49,123 nt of DNA, taken from positions 1-49,123 of the forward strand of contig NZ_MCZZ01000135.1 in the NCBI RefSeq assembly GCF_002875705.1, read 5' to 3'. Positions 7,812-17,664 of this stretch are shown piece by piece; the first letter of the stretch is position 1, and the number at the start of each line of letters is the position of its first letter. Made by a program: the position numbers and the translations under genes. This DNA is from Vibrio sp. 10N.261.45.E2 (GTDB taxonomy: Bacteria; Pseudomonadota; Gammaproteobacteria; Enterobacterales; Vibrionaceae). The notes under the pieces are model-generated. The model ran no database searches. It was not told the origin of the DNA and saw only the letters and a program-made list of their open reading frames with translations.

Positions 7812-10172
7812 CTACTTGCTAAGTACTTTTGCTTTCAACTGCTGAATTGCCTCCGGAGGTGCTACTTTGCTCAATGATGAAATACATTGCTCAAACGCCT
7901 TTGGTACACCCGGTTTATGACTGTTTCGCGCTAACACTTCACATTGGGCATACAGATGCTGTGGGCTGCGACTAAATTGGTAAGCCTTGTTCAATGATTT
8001 ACTTGCAGCAAGCACATCAGACTTCTCCAAAGCCAACCCATACACATACCAATATTGAGGGTCGGTTTGTGCAGTTTCCGCCGCTTGTTTAAGGTACTCG
8101 GTCGCTTGTTCGTAATCTTTCACACGAAGCAGAGCTAACCCTGCGCTGTAAGGCAATACACTTGATTTCGGCTGAGCTTCAATACCTTGCTTCAATGTCG
8201 ACAGCGCTTTTGATTCGTTACCTTGCGCTCGATACAAATCCGCCAAGTTGGCGTAACTGTTTTCAAAATAAGGTTCGATTTCGATAGCCCCCAAATAGAA
8301 ATCTATCGCTTTTTGATATTGGCCTAAATCTCGGTAAACGTTACCTAGGTTAGTGCGACCAAACCCTCTGTCGGCATTGAACTGTTGTATCTCTATGTAC
8401 TCTTCCAATGCTGGCTTGATTTGGTCTTTCTGCAGAGGATTCATTTCCCCCCAATAGCGCACCAATGCACCTGCAGTTTCGGAGCGAATCGACAATACAG
8501 GATCTTTCAGTAGTGGCTCTAGAATCTGCCAACGATCAGTAAATGGGAAACCGGAAGAGCCTTGCACCACACCCAAGCGGATCATTTCGTCATCGTGTTT
8601 CACCGCTCTTGCTAATGAGATGAGCGTGTTCTTCCCCGTATTACCACCCAAACGTTCTAAGCTCGATGCGCGAATGATATTACTTAAGCTTGAATCCTGA
8701 GCTGAATACGCCAAAGCATCTTCTGCACCTCTGTGCCCTATTGAATCTGCATAAAAGGCAATGGCAAAGTGCTGCTGGTTGCGATACTTAGAGTCAGGGA
8801 ACCACTCACCAATTTGCTTATCGGCCCATTGATCAGTTTGATCTTCATGACAGCTCGTACACACGTTCGGTGTTTTAATGTGTTGGCTAATATCAGGGCG
8901 TGGGATATGCCAGCTGTGGTCACGCCTTGGGTCAACCTCCATGTAAGTTGTCTCTGGCATGTGACAAGTCGTACACTGTGAAGCTTCGGTATTCGCTTCA
9001 TGGAAGGTGTGCTTTTCAGGCGTGTATTCAGAAGCAATGTGACATTGACTACACACAGCTTCTTCGGCAATTTTCAGTTCTGCAGTATGGGGATCATGGC
9101 AGTTAGTACAAGTGACGCCTTTCTCTGCCATCACTGATTGCAAAAAGGATCCATAAACGTAATCTTCATCGTAGATTTGACCATCATTATGATAAAGCTC
9201 AGGAGTAATTAAGCTCAGGCGATACTTATCAAAGAATGATCCGTTAACGTGGTCTCCCGTTTCATTTAACTGAGTACGTCGGCTGTGGCATTGACCACAG
9301 GTTTGAACTTGATTGGTATGAATGATGTCTTTGGGTTGCAGGGTTGAGTTACCCTCTTGGTAGATCCACTCTTTCACCGACTTCGACAAGTCGCGATCAA
9401 ACCCATAATGCGCCGAGACTTGAGCACCCTTTCCGCCGTTGGCTTTTGCTGGCTGATCTTTGGTAAATTGAGCTTCGGCTAACTGAGCTTGCTTAACATG
9501 CTCGCTTGCAGGGCCATGACACGCCTCACAACCAACATTAATCTCAGACCAAGTAGTGTTATAGGTGTTGCTGGCACTGTCGTAATTCTTTTCTAAATTT
9601 GTCGAATGGCAATCGGCACACATGAAGTTCCAATTCTGCCCACTGTTAGTCCAGTAAAACTCATCGGTGTTGGTGGTATCCGGATAGAGGTGAAACCAGC
9701 GTTGACCGCCTTCACCTTCAGTGCGAGAGTCCCAAGCGAAAGGAATCAACTGTACACGGCCGTCTTCAAACTCAACCATGTATTGTTGCAGTGGCTCGAA
9801 AGCAAAGGTATAGCTAATTTTGTAATCTTTAAACTGTCCGTCTGGCCCTTCGATATTGACCCAGAACTCTTTACCGTTGCGAAAAAATCGGTTGGGTTTC
9901 CCGTTATGGGTGACCGTTTGATCGTTGAAATCGCCTAGTACGGATTCATCTGTCGCGTGCTTCATCGCCATATCATGATGAGAGCCCTGCCACGCTTTGA
10001 CTTCTTCGCTATGACAATCAACGCATGCTTCCGAGCCGACATACGTGGGTTTGGAATTTGCGTACACATTGAAACTGAGAAGTAACAGAATAAGTGGAGA
10101 CAAGATTACGGATAATACTGCGACTCTCTGGTGTTTCAATCCGTTCACTAGCGAGCACAACCATGCAGACAT
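7812..10172 (-). CDS. Octaheme cytochrome c fused to HEAT/TPR domain
   Basis: 786 residues. A signal peptide or anchor (about residues 17-39) precedes eight CxxCH heme-binding motifs: CVDCH 50, CADCH 185, CEACH 215, CGQCH 292, CTNCH 355, CSQCH 374, CTTCH 400 and CTSCH 438. From about residue 470 onward it is heme-free, with HEAT-like and then tetratricopeptide repeats. It should be a periplasmic multiheme electron carrier or reductase of the c554-like multiheme type. The substrate cannot be read from sequence. The last ~50 residues resemble the end of the heme-less protein at 26994-28040 (both have PxxLYAxC, then VAPxxxxxxLK). AAGGA precedes the ATG. It lies upstream of moxR on the same strand, and downstream of sulfatase 1 and its terminator. 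Confidence 0.9.
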   Translation of the reverse strand: MSAWLCSLVNGLKHQRVAVLSVILSPLILLLLSFNVYANSKPTYVGSEACVDCHSEEVKAWQGSHHDMAMKHATDESVLGDFNDQTVTHNGKPNRFFRNGKEFWVNIEGPDGQFKDYKISYTFAFEPLQQYMVEFEDGRVQLIPFAWDSRTEGEGGQRWFHLYPDTTNTDEFYWTNSGQNWNFMCADCHSTNLEKNYDSASNTYNTTWSEINVGCEACHGPASEHVKQAQLAEAQFTKDQPAKANGGKGAQVSAHYGFDRDLSKSVKEWIYQEGNSTLQPKDIIHTNQVQTCGQCHSRRTQLNETGDHVNGSFFDKYRLSLITPELYHNDGQIYDEDYVYGSFLQSVMAEKGVTCTNCHDPHTAELKIAEEAVCSQCHIASEYTPEKHTFHEANTEASQCTTCHMPETTYMEVDPRRDHSWHIPRPDISQHIKTPNVCTSCHEDQTDQWADKQIGEWFPDSKYRNQQHFAIAFYADSIGHRGAEDALAYSAQDSSLSNIIRASSLERLGGNTGKNTLISLARAVKHDDEMIRLGVVQGSSGFPFTDRWQILEPLLKDPVLSIRSETAGALVRYWGEMNPLQKDQIKPALEEYIEIQQFNADRGFGRTNLGNVYRDLGQYQKAIDFYLGAIEIEPYFENSYANLADLYRAQGNESKALSTLKQGIEAQPKSSVLPYSAGLALLRVKDYEQATEYLKQAAETAQTDPQYWYVYGLALEKSDVLAASKSLNKAYQFSRSPQHLYAQCEVLARNSHKPGVPKAFEQCISSLSKVAPPEAIQQLKAKVLSK

Positions 10173-10313
10173 AACATTCCTTGTTTTTATACATCCTTAT
10201 GCTTAATAAGGTAGACGTAAAAACAACGGATTTACAATTATTTAGTGGCAGTTAGCTCGATAGTTGTGACTCATATTCACGACCGGGATCTACTCATCGG
10301 TATGCGCATAAAA

Positions 10314-10335
10314 AAAGAGCTCCGAAGAGCTCTTT
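10314..10335 (-). terminator. UUCG-tetraloop terminator of sulfatase 1
   Basis: On the minus strand AAAGAGCTC-TTCG-GAGCTCTTT is followed by TTTT. This is a 9-bp stem with a UUCG tetraloop, 45 nt past the stop of sulfatase 1. It separates the sulfatase from the octaheme cytochrome gene, which then needs its own promoter or read-through. Confidence 0.88.
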
Positions 10336-10379
10336 CTAGTTGTCAGTTTCATTAAGCTATTATTTCATCGAGCCAGAGC

Positions 10380-11927
10380 TTACTTATTATGGTTCTCTTG
10401 AAGCTTCTCCATAACCTGATCCAAGCTAAAGCTGGCTGCTTTTTGACGTGGTGGGTATTCAGCAAACGTTTCTAAGAATTTGCCAACATACGCCTGAGCA
10501 GGAACGAACATATAAGCATGGTCTAACAACCAGTCGTAGTAGGTGTTCGATGTAATGTCTGCGTTTTCGTATGGATCCATACGTAGGTTAAACAGCTTAG
10601 GAAGACGTAACGTCACGAACGGTTCTGACCAAATCTGCATGGTACCCGTTGCACGTTGCTCCATGAACACCGCTTTCCATTGGTTATAACGAAGCGCCGC
10701 TAAATCACCATCATCGGTAAAGTAGAAGACCTCATGACGACGACCTTTTTCTTCTTCACCGGTTAGGTAAGGAAGGAAGTTGTAACCATCTAGGTGAACC
10801 TTAAACGTTTTATCACCCGCTGTATGACCTTTCAGCAATTTCTCTTTGATTTGGTCATCACCAGCAGCCGCAACGAAGGTTGGCATCCAGTCCATATGGT
10901 GCATGATTTCATTAGAGATACTGCCCGGTTCAATCTTACCAGGCCAACGAACCATTGCTGGTACACGGTATGCGCCTTCCCAGTTGGTGTTCTTCTCACC
11001 GCGGAACGGAGTTGTACCTGCATCAGGCCAAGAGTTCATGTGTGGGCCGTTATCCGTTGAGTAGAAAACGATGGTGTTGTCTTTGATACCCAACTCGTCG
11101 ACTTGTTTTAGTAACTGACCCACGTGTCTATCATGTTCTACCATGCCGTCAGCGTAGTTACCGACGCCAGTCACACCTTTACTGTCGGCTTTCACGTGTG
11201 TTCTAAAGTGCATGCGTGTTGCGTTCCACCAAACGAAGAATGGTTTGTCCGCTTTCACTGCGCGGTCCATAAAATCGAGTGCCGCATCTAGCGTTTCTTC
11301 ATCGACCGTTTCCATACGCTTGCGCGTTAGTGGACCGGTATCTTCAATCTTGCCATCAGCAAATGACTTAATTACACCACGTGGGCCGAATTTCTTACGG
11401 AACTCTGGGTCAGTTGGGTAATCTTCATTTTCTGGTTCTTCTTCAGCATTTAGGTGGTAAAGGTTGCCAAAAAATTCGTCAAACCCGTGTGCTGTAGGAA
11501 GGAATTCATCTTTATCACCAAGGTGGTTTTTACCAAATTGGCCAGTCATGTAACCCATAGGCTTCAATAGTTCTGCAATTGTCGCATCTTCTGCCTGCAA
11601 GCCGATGTCTGCGCCCGGCAAGCCCACTTTACTCAAGCCTGTTCTCAGTACACTTTGGCCTGTAATGAAAGTAGAGCGACCTGCGGTACAAGATTGCTCT
11701 GCGTAATAATCAGTAAACATCATGCCTTCTTTGGCGATGCTATCAATGTTTGGAGTTTGATACCCCATTAAGCCAAAGGTGTACGCACTGACATTAGATT
11801 GACCAATGTCGTCACCCCAAATGACGAGAATATTCGGTTTTTCTGCTGCGAATGTGGTGGTGGAAGCCGCCATCATCGCTGTGCCCAAAATCGCTAATCG
11901 ACGTTTGACGCCATATTTCGCTGTCAT
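10380..11927 (-). CDS. Periplasmic arylsulfatase-type sulfatase 1 (Cys-type)
   Basis: About 515 residues from the ATG at 11927. I preferred this start over the upstream in-frame start at 11954 because AGAGG sits 6-7 nt before it and it opens directly into a signal peptide (RRLAILGTAMMAASTTTFA). The alkaline-phosphatase-fold sulfatase signature begins NILVIWGDDIG, with the Asp pair as metal ligands. The formylglycine motif is C80-T-A-G-R84, and GKNHLGD and STDNGPH are further active-site blocks. Cys at the modified position makes it a substrate for the anSME encoded at 28586-29878. It hydrolyses sulfate esters in the periplasm; the substrate is unknown. It is divergent from sulfatase 2. Confidence 0.93.
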   Translation of the reverse strand: MTAKYGVKRRLAILGTAMMAASTTTFAAEKPNILVIWGDDIGQSNVSAYTFGLMGYQTPNIDSIAKEGMMFTDYYAEQSCTAGRSTFITGQSVLRTGLSKVGLPGADIGLQAEDATIAELLKPMGYMTGQFGKNHLGDKDEFLPTAHGFDEFFGNLYHLNAEEEPENEDYPTDPEFRKKFGPRGVIKSFADGKIEDTGPLTRKRMETVDEETLDAALDFMDRAVKADKPFFVWWNATRMHFRTHVKADSKGVTGVGNYADGMVEHDRHVGQLLKQVDELGIKDNTIVFYSTDNGPHMNSWPDAGTTPFRGEKNTNWEGAYRVPAMVRWPGKIEPGSISNEIMHHMDWMPTFVAAAGDDQIKEKLLKGHTAGDKTFKVHLDGYNFLPYLTGEEEKGRRHEVFYFTDDGDLAALRYNQWKAVFMEQRATGTMQIWSEPFVTLRLPKLFNLRMDPYENADITSNTYYDWLLDHAYMFVPAQAYVGKFLETFAEYPPRQKAASFSLDQVMEKLQENHNK

Positions 11928-12273
11928 AGAAACCTCTTCGTAAGTTATTTGCATCCTGCCCTACAACGTATAGTTCATTTTTTGAGCATGCGCGAGATTC
12001 CCTAAACTATTAATCTTTTTGTCATTTTTATTGAGATATGGACACAGAAATCATCGATAAGGTTTACGACAACAAACATGATAAGGATCACACATACAAA
12101 CTAAGGATATATTCAACGAACCCGTTGGAAATGATATTAATCAATGGGTTAACTGATCATCATAACGATTGGTTATAAGCACTATAAAAGGACGAAGCGG
12201 AATTTTGGGAATAACATTTGTTCATCGATGTGTTGTTCTAACGCATTAATCTTAAAAGTAAATCGGAGTCCTT
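11928..12273. other. Divergent promoter region between sulfatases 1 and 2
   Basis: This 346-nt AT-rich gap separates two divergent sulfatase genes. It holds the second copy of the ATAAC-N5-GTTAT block at 12161-12188, ribosome-binding sites at both ends (AGAGG for the minus gene, CGGAGTCC for the plus gene) and no convincing ORF. Both sulfatases could be controlled from here. Confidence 0.6.
12161..12188. promoter_or_regulatory. Conserved 28-nt block with ATAAC-N5-GTTAT palindrome (copy 2)
   Basis: The palindrome ATAACGATTGGTTAT (12162-12176) continues into AAGCACTATAAA. It differs from copy 1 at 7714-7741 at only three positions. It lies 86 nt upstream of the sulfatase-2 ATG and could also act on the divergent sulfatase 1. 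Confidence 0.6.
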
Positions 12274-13836
12274 ATGGGTACTAAAATTAATAAACTAGCA
12301 TTAGGTGTTGGCTTATTAGCAGCTTCTTCAGCAGCAACAGCAGCAGAAAAACCAAACATTCTTGCTATCTGGGGTGATGACATTGGTGTATTCAACATCA
12401 GTGCATACAACAACGGTATGATGGGTTACGAAACGCCTAACATCGACCGTATTGCTAACGAAGGCGCACTATTTACTGACCACTACGGTCAACAATCGTG
12501 TACTGCTGGTCGTGCTGCATTCCTAACAGGTCAAGAACCTTTCCGTACAGGTCTACTGACTATCGGCATGCCAGGTTCTGACCACGGTATCCCAGATTGG
12601 GCTCCAACTATCGCAGACCTTCTTAAAGAACAAGGCTACATGACAGCTCAGTTCGGTAAGAACCACATGGGTGACCAAGACAAACACCTTCCAACGAACC
12701 ACGGTTTTGACCAGTTCTTCGGTAACCTATACCACCTAAACGCAGAAGAAGAGCCAGAAACATACTACTACCCTAAAGATCCTGAGTTTCGTAAGAACTT
12801 TGGTCCTCGTGGTGTAATCAAGTCGACTTCTGACGGTAAGATTGAAGATACAGGCCCTATGACGCGTAAGCGTATGGAGCACGCGGATGAAGAGTTCCTT
12901 GAAGAATCTCTAGCATTCATGGAAAAAGCGGTGAAAGCGGATAAACCATTCTTCATCTGGCACAACACTACACGTATGCACGTGTGGACTCGTCTACAAG
13001 AAAAATACCAAGGTAAATCTGGTATCAGCATCTACGCAGACGGCATGTTAGAGCACGATGACCAAGTTGGTGTGCTTCTAGACAAGCTTGATGAGCTTAA
13101 AATTGCAGACAACACTATCGTAATCTATTCAACAGATAACGGTGCAGAGACAGTATCTTGGCCTGATGGTGGTGCAACTTACTTCCACGGTGAGAAAGGT
13201 ACTACTTACGAAGGCGGTATGCGTGTTCCTCAGCTAGTTCGCTGGCCTGGTACTATCAAACCGGGAACTAAGATCAACGATATCATGGGTCACCAAGACT
13301 GGATCCCTACTCTACTAGCTGCGGCTGGTGATGACAAAGTGGTTGAGAAGCTAGCGTCTGATAAAGGTGCAACTTACAACGGTAAAAACTGGCGTGTACA
13401 CCTAGATGGTTACAACTTCCTACCTTACTTCCAAGGTAAAGAAGAGAAAGGCCCTCGTGATAGCCTGCTTTACTTCTCTGCGAACGCTGAGCTAAACGCT
13501 GTACGTTGGAATGACTTCAAGATCTCATTCGCTGTAATGGACGGTAACATTGTTGATGCTGTGCGTTTCCAACCAAACTGGCCTCAAGTTGTTCACCTAC
13601 GTGCAGACCCATTCGAAAAAGCACCACACGAATCTGGCATGTACCTACGTTGGATGGCAGACAACATGTGGTTATTCGTACCAGTTGGCGGCCAAGTACA
13701 AGAGTTCATGAACACGCTACCTGATTACCCAATGCAGCAAAGCCAAGTATTGAACCCAGGTAACTTCAACCAAAATGCTTACATGCTTCAAGGTAAACTT
13801 AAGCAGCTAGAAGCGGCAGCAGCGCAAGCTAAATAA
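12274..13836 (+). CDS. Periplasmic arylsulfatase-type sulfatase 2 (Cys-type)
   Basis: 520 residues. A signal peptide (about 1-24, ending SAATAA) precedes NILAIWGDDIG. The formylglycine motif is C76-T-A-G-R80, followed by GKNHMGD and a STDNGAE metal/active-site block. It is closely related to the sulfatases at 10380 and 30029, and they share the LYHLNAEEEPE, FGPRGVIKS and VHLDGYN blocks. Codon use is unusually uniform (GGT, CGT, AAC, CTA/CTT, GAA), as in highly expressed Vibrio genes and unlike the neighbouring peroxidase and kinase. CGGAG precedes the ATG. A strong terminator follows, so it is probably monocistronic. The substrate is unknown. Confidence 0.94.
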   Translation: MGTKINKLALGVGLLAASSAATAAEKPNILAIWGDDIGVFNISAYNNGMMGYETPNIDRIANEGALFTDHYGQQSCTAGRAAFLTGQEPFRTGLLTIGMPGSDHGIPDWAPTIADLLKEQGYMTAQFGKNHMGDQDKHLPTNHGFDQFFGNLYHLNAEEEPETYYYPKDPEFRKNFGPRGVIKSTSDGKIEDTGPMTRKRMEHADEEFLEESLAFMEKAVKADKPFFIWHNTTRMHVWTRLQEKYQGKSGISIYADGMLEHDDQVGVLLDKLDELKIADNTIVIYSTDNGAETVSWPDGGATYFHGEKGTTYEGGMRVPQLVRWPGTIKPGTKINDIMGHQDWIPTLLAAAGDDKVVEKLASDKGATYNGKNWRVHLDGYNFLPYFQGKEEKGPRDSLLYFSANAELNAVRWNDFKISFAVMDGNIVDAVRFQPNWPQVVHLRADPFEKAPHESGMYLRWMADNMWLFVPVGGQVQEFMNTLPDYPMQQSQVLNPGNFNQNAYMLQGKLKQLEAAAAQAK

Positions 13837-13892
13837 ACCGCTCTAGACCATGTATTGAACTGAGGTTTATAGTTAATACATAAGCCAATACC

Positions 13893-13931
13893 AAAGCCGC
13901 AGTAACTCACTAGAGTGACTGCGGCTTTTTT
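13893..13931 (+). terminator. Rho-independent terminator of sulfatase 2
   Basis: AAAGCCGCAGT (13893-13903) pairs with ACTGCGGCTTT (13918-13928). The loop contains a further CACTAGAGTG fold, and a T6 run follows. Confidence 0.9.
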
Positions 13932-14086
13932 CATTTAATTCGATTTCTCTTGGTTTAACTTCATTCAATTCTAATTCAGATCTGCTCTTCAGTCCCCGTG
14001 CGATAACCGCCTAAGCAATTTAATTTCCTACCACTTGTCTTGCAACATCAACCATGCGCAACTAGGTTTATAAATAACACCTATCA

Positions 14087-14114
14087 CTGAAACGTGAAAT
14101 GAAGGTGGTTTCAG
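14087..14114. promoter_or_regulatory. CTGAAAC-N14-GTTTCAG inverted repeat
   Basis: A perfect 7-bp inverted repeat with a 14-nt spacer, 48 nt before the cytochrome c peroxidase ATG. It could be an operator or a leader hairpin. No T-run follows, so a terminator is unlikely. Confidence 0.35.
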
Positions 14115-14161
14115 AGGGATTCTGACTTGCCAAAATTATCTATTTAGACGGAACTAATGCT

Positions 14162-15256
14162 ATGAAAACGCCATATTTAGCAGTAATAAGTATAACTGTC
14201 ATTTGCGTTTCAATAAGCCTATTGGTTTATGATGCCGTCTCTTTAAAGATGCACGCTTCATCTGAACACCCAAAACAGCACTCTCATGAAAGCGACCACG
14301 GTGATTCTCACTCAATAGCCCACAACTCAAACACAAATGCACAAGACACTCAACCGACGGCACTTTCAGATCAGTTAATCTTTCCGATTCCAGACTCTCC
14401 CGAGATAAATCATGAGCTTGCTAAAATCGGCTGGGTACTGTTTAAAGATCCTAATCTATCCTCTAATCGAAGCGTCAGTTGCGAAAGCTGTCACAGCTTA
14501 CAAACGAATGGCGCTGAGGTGATTCCGGTGTCTATTGGCGTAAACGGTGCGGGGATGAGAAATTCACTCACCGTTTTTAATGCCGTCTTTAACTATCGGT
14601 TTTTCTGGGATGGCCGGGTAAATAACCTCGGTGATCAAATTGATGGCCCAGTGCACAACGTCGATGAAATGGATTCAAACTGGCAGCATATTACTGATTA
14701 CGTCTCTCAATCGGATACATACATCAGCTTATTTAAAGAGCAATCAATAGCTATTGACGAAGCTTCCATTAAGGCTGCGCTGATTGAATTTATGCAAGGT
14801 TTAACGACACCAAACGCCCCTTTCGACCGTTATTTACAGGGGGACAGTAAGGCTCTTTCTGAAACGGCCGAACGAGGCTGGAAAACCTTCCAAGATGAAG
14901 GCTGCATTCGTTGCCACCAAGGTACCAATATTGGCGGAGGCATGGTCATGCGATTTGGTTATTTTGGGTTATCGAAAACAGGCTCTGAACGCAGTGAAGA
15001 TCAAGGTCGCTTCATGTTTACCGCTCAGCCACAAGACAAGCACTTGTTTCGCGTTGCTAGCCTAAGAAACGTGGCAATCACCGCACCCTATTTTCATGAT
15101 GGTCAAACCGCCACTCTCGAAGAAGCGATCAAAATCATGGGGGAAAGCCAACTCGGTAAAACGTTTGAAAAACAGACCATTAACGATATCAAAGTCTTCC
15201 TCGAAACTCTCACCGGTCACCGCCCTCAAATGTTAGTGGAGTTTGAAAATGAATAA
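14162..15256 (+). CDS. Di-heme cytochrome c peroxidase family protein
   Basis: 364 residues. An N-terminal membrane anchor (about 5-26) is followed by a His/Ser/Asp-rich linker (residues 31-60, with HSHESDHGDSHSIAH) that could bind metal. The CCP/MauG core carries two heme motifs, CESCH (107-111) and CIRCH (248-252), with GAGMRNSLTVFNAVFN and FWDGR blocks typical of bacterial cytochrome c peroxidases. These reduce H2O2 with electrons from periplasmic cytochromes; MauG-like proteins oxidise protein side chains instead, and I cannot separate the two here. The stop overlaps the kinase start by 8 nt, so peroxidase and kinase are co-translated. Confidence 0.9.
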   Translation: MKTPYLAVISITVICVSISLLVYDAVSLKMHASSEHPKQHSHESDHGDSHSIAHNSNTNAQDTQPTALSDQLIFPIPDSPEINHELAKIGWVLFKDPNLSSNRSVSCESCHSLQTNGAEVIPVSIGVNGAGMRNSLTVFNAVFNYRFFWDGRVNNLGDQIDGPVHNVDEMDSNWQHITDYVSQSDTYISLFKEQSIAIDEASIKAALIEFMQGLTTPNAPFDRYLQGDSKALSETAERGWKTFQDEGCIRCHQGTNIGGGMVMRFGYFGLSKTGSERSEDQGRFMFTAQPQDKHLFRVASLRNVAITAPYFHDGQTATLEEAIKIMGESQLGKTFEKQTINDIKVFLETLTGHRPQMLVEFENE

Positions 15257-17651
15257 GATCAGACTCATATTTTTACTGTTTATCTCGCTGTTCATCGGCC
15301 TAGTTAGCTTTATCATGTTGACCTACTCCGAGCATGAAAAGGTCACCAAATATGGGGAACCCATTCGAGAGTTAGGCCATGAAGTTCTAGAAATGCGTGA
15401 TCACATCACCAATGCGGTGCTTGCCGGTATTTCCAACCCTTATCAAATGTCTGCAGATTTGGTTGCTTTAGAAAGAGAGTTACAACAGCTCAGAGAAAGT
15501 TATCAAGGCAAAAATATCCACTCTGCGTTCTTTAGTCACTTACCGACAACGCAATTACTGGAGCGCTTTTACGATGCTTCAATGTCGAATGTCGACACAT
15601 TAGATAACCTCGTAGGGTTAAGTGTGGCTCGCCAGTTTATTTTGCAATCTCTAACTCTACAACTCACAGGCAGTCGTTCAACTAGTACTGAGGTAAACAA
15701 CGCAAACATTGATATACAAAGCGAGCTGCTTGCCAGTGTCTTGGTTGGGGGAACCGAAATTCAACACTCTGAAGTCAACTCTGAGTTGGCCAGCCTTTAC
15801 AAAACGTTTACCGAGCTCAATCAACAACAAAGCCAGCTTCTATCTCAAGTACTTTCGGCACATAGCATGGAGTACATAGAACATATTGAACATCAATTTA
15901 CTGATCTCCAAGACCAACTTAAAGGTGTCATCGTTAAGCTTATTATCGTTTTGGCGTTGCTGACTTTAGTGTTCTCGTTCGCCATGTTTATCTTCAGAGT
16001 CTTCGAGCTCAAGAGAAACAACCTCTCTTATCAAGAAGCTGCAGACAAAGCTGAAAAAGCCAGCGAAGCTAAGTCATTGTTCCTCGCAACTATGAGCCAC
16101 GAATTACGAACTCCTATGAATGGCGTGCTAGGTATCGCCCAAATCATAAAAGAAGACTCACAAAGTGCAGACACGCGCAAACAAGCACAAATCATTATTG
16201 ATTCAGGACAGCATCTAGTCACCATATTGAATGACATTCTTGATTTTTCTAAGGTCGAACAAGGCAAAATGGAGCTCGAGTACAGTCCATTTTCGGTCAC
16301 CGACGTGGTGACACACCTTGATAAAACGCTAACGCCTCTCGCATCAGACAAAGGCCTCGCTTTTACCATTAAAGACAACATTCCAACCAATATTCAGCTG
16401 ATTGGAGATCCTGCGCGTACACGTCAAATCTTATTTAACTTGGCAGGAAATGCGGTCAAATTTACCGAATCAGGCAAAGTCGAAGTGGAATTTTTGATTG
16501 CTCCCACAACACCGCCAAGCGTGAAGATCTTGGTGTCGGACACCGGTATTGGCATTGCAGAAGACAAAGTCGATCATATATTCACTGCCTTTGAACAAGC
16601 TGAGCTCTCGACAACCCGCAAGTTTGGTGGCACAGGATTGGGGCTGTCTATTGTTAAGCAATTAGTCGAACTGATGGGAGGAACTATTAAGGTGTCCAGT
16701 CAGCTTGGTTTGGGTACTCAATTTAGTATCTCTTTGCCTCTAGAAATGCACGAGCTTGAAAAACAAGTGGTCGAGCAAGCGCCAACCAAAACCAATGACA
16801 CTTTCGATGATTTCTCAGTATTGTTAGTTGAAGACAACAAAATCAACGCGATGGTGATTAGGAAGTTCTGTGAGTCGATAAACTTAACGGTTGAGAACGC
16901 CTACGATGGTTTACAGGCCTTGGATAAGTTAGCGTCAAACCGTTATGACCTGATCATAATGGACAATCATATGCCCAACATGAGCGGTATCGAAGCGATT
17001 AAAAAAATTCGTAATGAACTCAAGCTGACTACCGTTATTTTTGCGTGTACTGCCGATGTATTCAAAGAAGCACACGATGAATTTATCGTATCAGGGGCAG
17101 ACTTTGTACTCACCAAGCCATTGCAGAAAAACAGCTTACAAAACGCCATTAATGAGTTTCATGATCAATTTGAGGTTAACCGACACCAATCTGTTCATTC
17201 TCGTCAATTAACCGACACGAATAATAGCAATGTCACCATGCTGATTCGTCCACCTAAGAACAAACTGCCTCTTACAGAAGAAGAAATATCTCGTAGTCCG
17301 TTATTAGAAGACAATAAGCTAGAAGGCGATAAGCTAGAAGGTAATGAAAAGCTCAAGTGTTTAAACAACTTAGTTAATGAATTAGAAAATGAAATTGATG
17401 AACTAATAGCCCTCTTCTCGGATGATAAACCCGATGATCTATCGAAGACTTTAAAAGCCGTTATCGCCATTGCATCTAAACACGAGATGTATGAGGTACT
17501 TGAGCTTGCGATCTCTGCAGCGCAAACCACAGAGCAGCACATCATGCCCGAGGCTGAATTGCTTCAACAACTTATTAATCGATTGATGGTCAATAGTCAC
17601 CAAGCTACTCGATTAATACACAAACTCCACCAGCAGCGAAAAATGGGGTAA
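15249..17651 (+). CDS. Hybrid sensor histidine kinase
   Basis: About 800 residues. Helix 1 lies at 3-25, then a ~200-residue periplasmic helical sensor domain, then helix 2 at about 227-250. HisKA has its phospho-accepting H284 in [15 protein letters not shown]. HATPase_c has N/G boxes ([16 protein letters not shown]). The receiver domain has phospho-acceptor D572 in IIMDNHMP and the conserved Lys in VLTKPL. The C-terminal ~130 residues are helical and hold no recognisable HPt H-x-x-K-G motif. I chose the ATG at 15249 because AGTGGAG lies 7 nt upstream; a TTG at 15243 is the alternative. Overlap with the peroxidase gene suggests that it senses a redox or peroxidase-related signal. No cognate response regulator is adjacent. 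Confidence 0.92.
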   Translation: MNKIRLIFLLFISLFIGLVSFIMLTYSEHEKVTKYGEPIRELGHEVLEMRDHITNAVLAGISNPYQMSADLVALERELQQLRESYQGKNIHSAFFSHLPTTQLLERFYDASMSNVDTLDNLVGLSVARQFILQSLTLQLTGSRSTSTEVNNANIDIQSELLASVLVGGTEIQHSEVNSELASLYKTFTELNQQQSQLLSQVLSAHSMEYIEHIEHQFTDLQDQLKGVIVKLIIVLALLTLVFSFAMFIFRVFELKRNNLSYQEAADKAEKASEAKSLFLATMSHELRTPMNGVLGIAQIIKEDSQSADTRKQAQIIIDSGQHLVTILNDILDFSKVEQGKMELEYSPFSVTDVVTHLDKTLTPLASDKGLAFTIKDNIPTNIQLIGDPARTRQILFNLAGNAVKFTESGKVEVEFLIAPTTPPSVKILVSDTGIGIAEDKVDHIFTAFEQAELSTTRKFGGTGLGLSIVKQLVELMGGTIKVSSQLGLGTQFSISLPLEMHELEKQVVEQAPTKTNDTFDDFSVLLVEDNKINAMVIRKFCESINLTVENAYDGLQALDKLASNRYDLIIMDNHMPNMSGIEAIKKIRNELKLTTVIFACTADVFKEAHDEFIVSGADFVLTKPLQKNSLQNAINEFHDQFEVNRHQSVHSRQLTDTNNSNVTMLIRPPKNKLPLTEEEISRSPLLEDNKLEGDKLEGNEKLKCLNNLVNELENEIDELIALFSDDKPDDLSKTLKAVIAIASKHEMYEVLELAISAAQTTEQHIMPEAELLQQLINRLMVNSHQATRLIHKLHQQRKMG

Positions 17652-17664
17652 AGGAAGGTGTCAC

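Larger units (their letters stand above)
13837..14161. other. Intergenic region between sulfatase 2 and peroxidase
   Basis: Contains the sulfatase-2 terminator (13893-13931) and an inverted repeat at 14087-14114 ahead of the peroxidase gene. I see no ORF of note. Confidence 0.6.

Noticed and set aside
8738..9070. 110-codon minus-strand frame within the octaheme cytochrome gene
   Set aside because: It is another frame of a gene with eight CxxCH motifs, and its own translation shows no domain.
17420..17651. C-terminal HPt domain in the hybrid kinase
   Set aside because: The region is helical, but I could not find the H-x-x-K-G phosphotransfer motif, so I left it as an unassigned extension.
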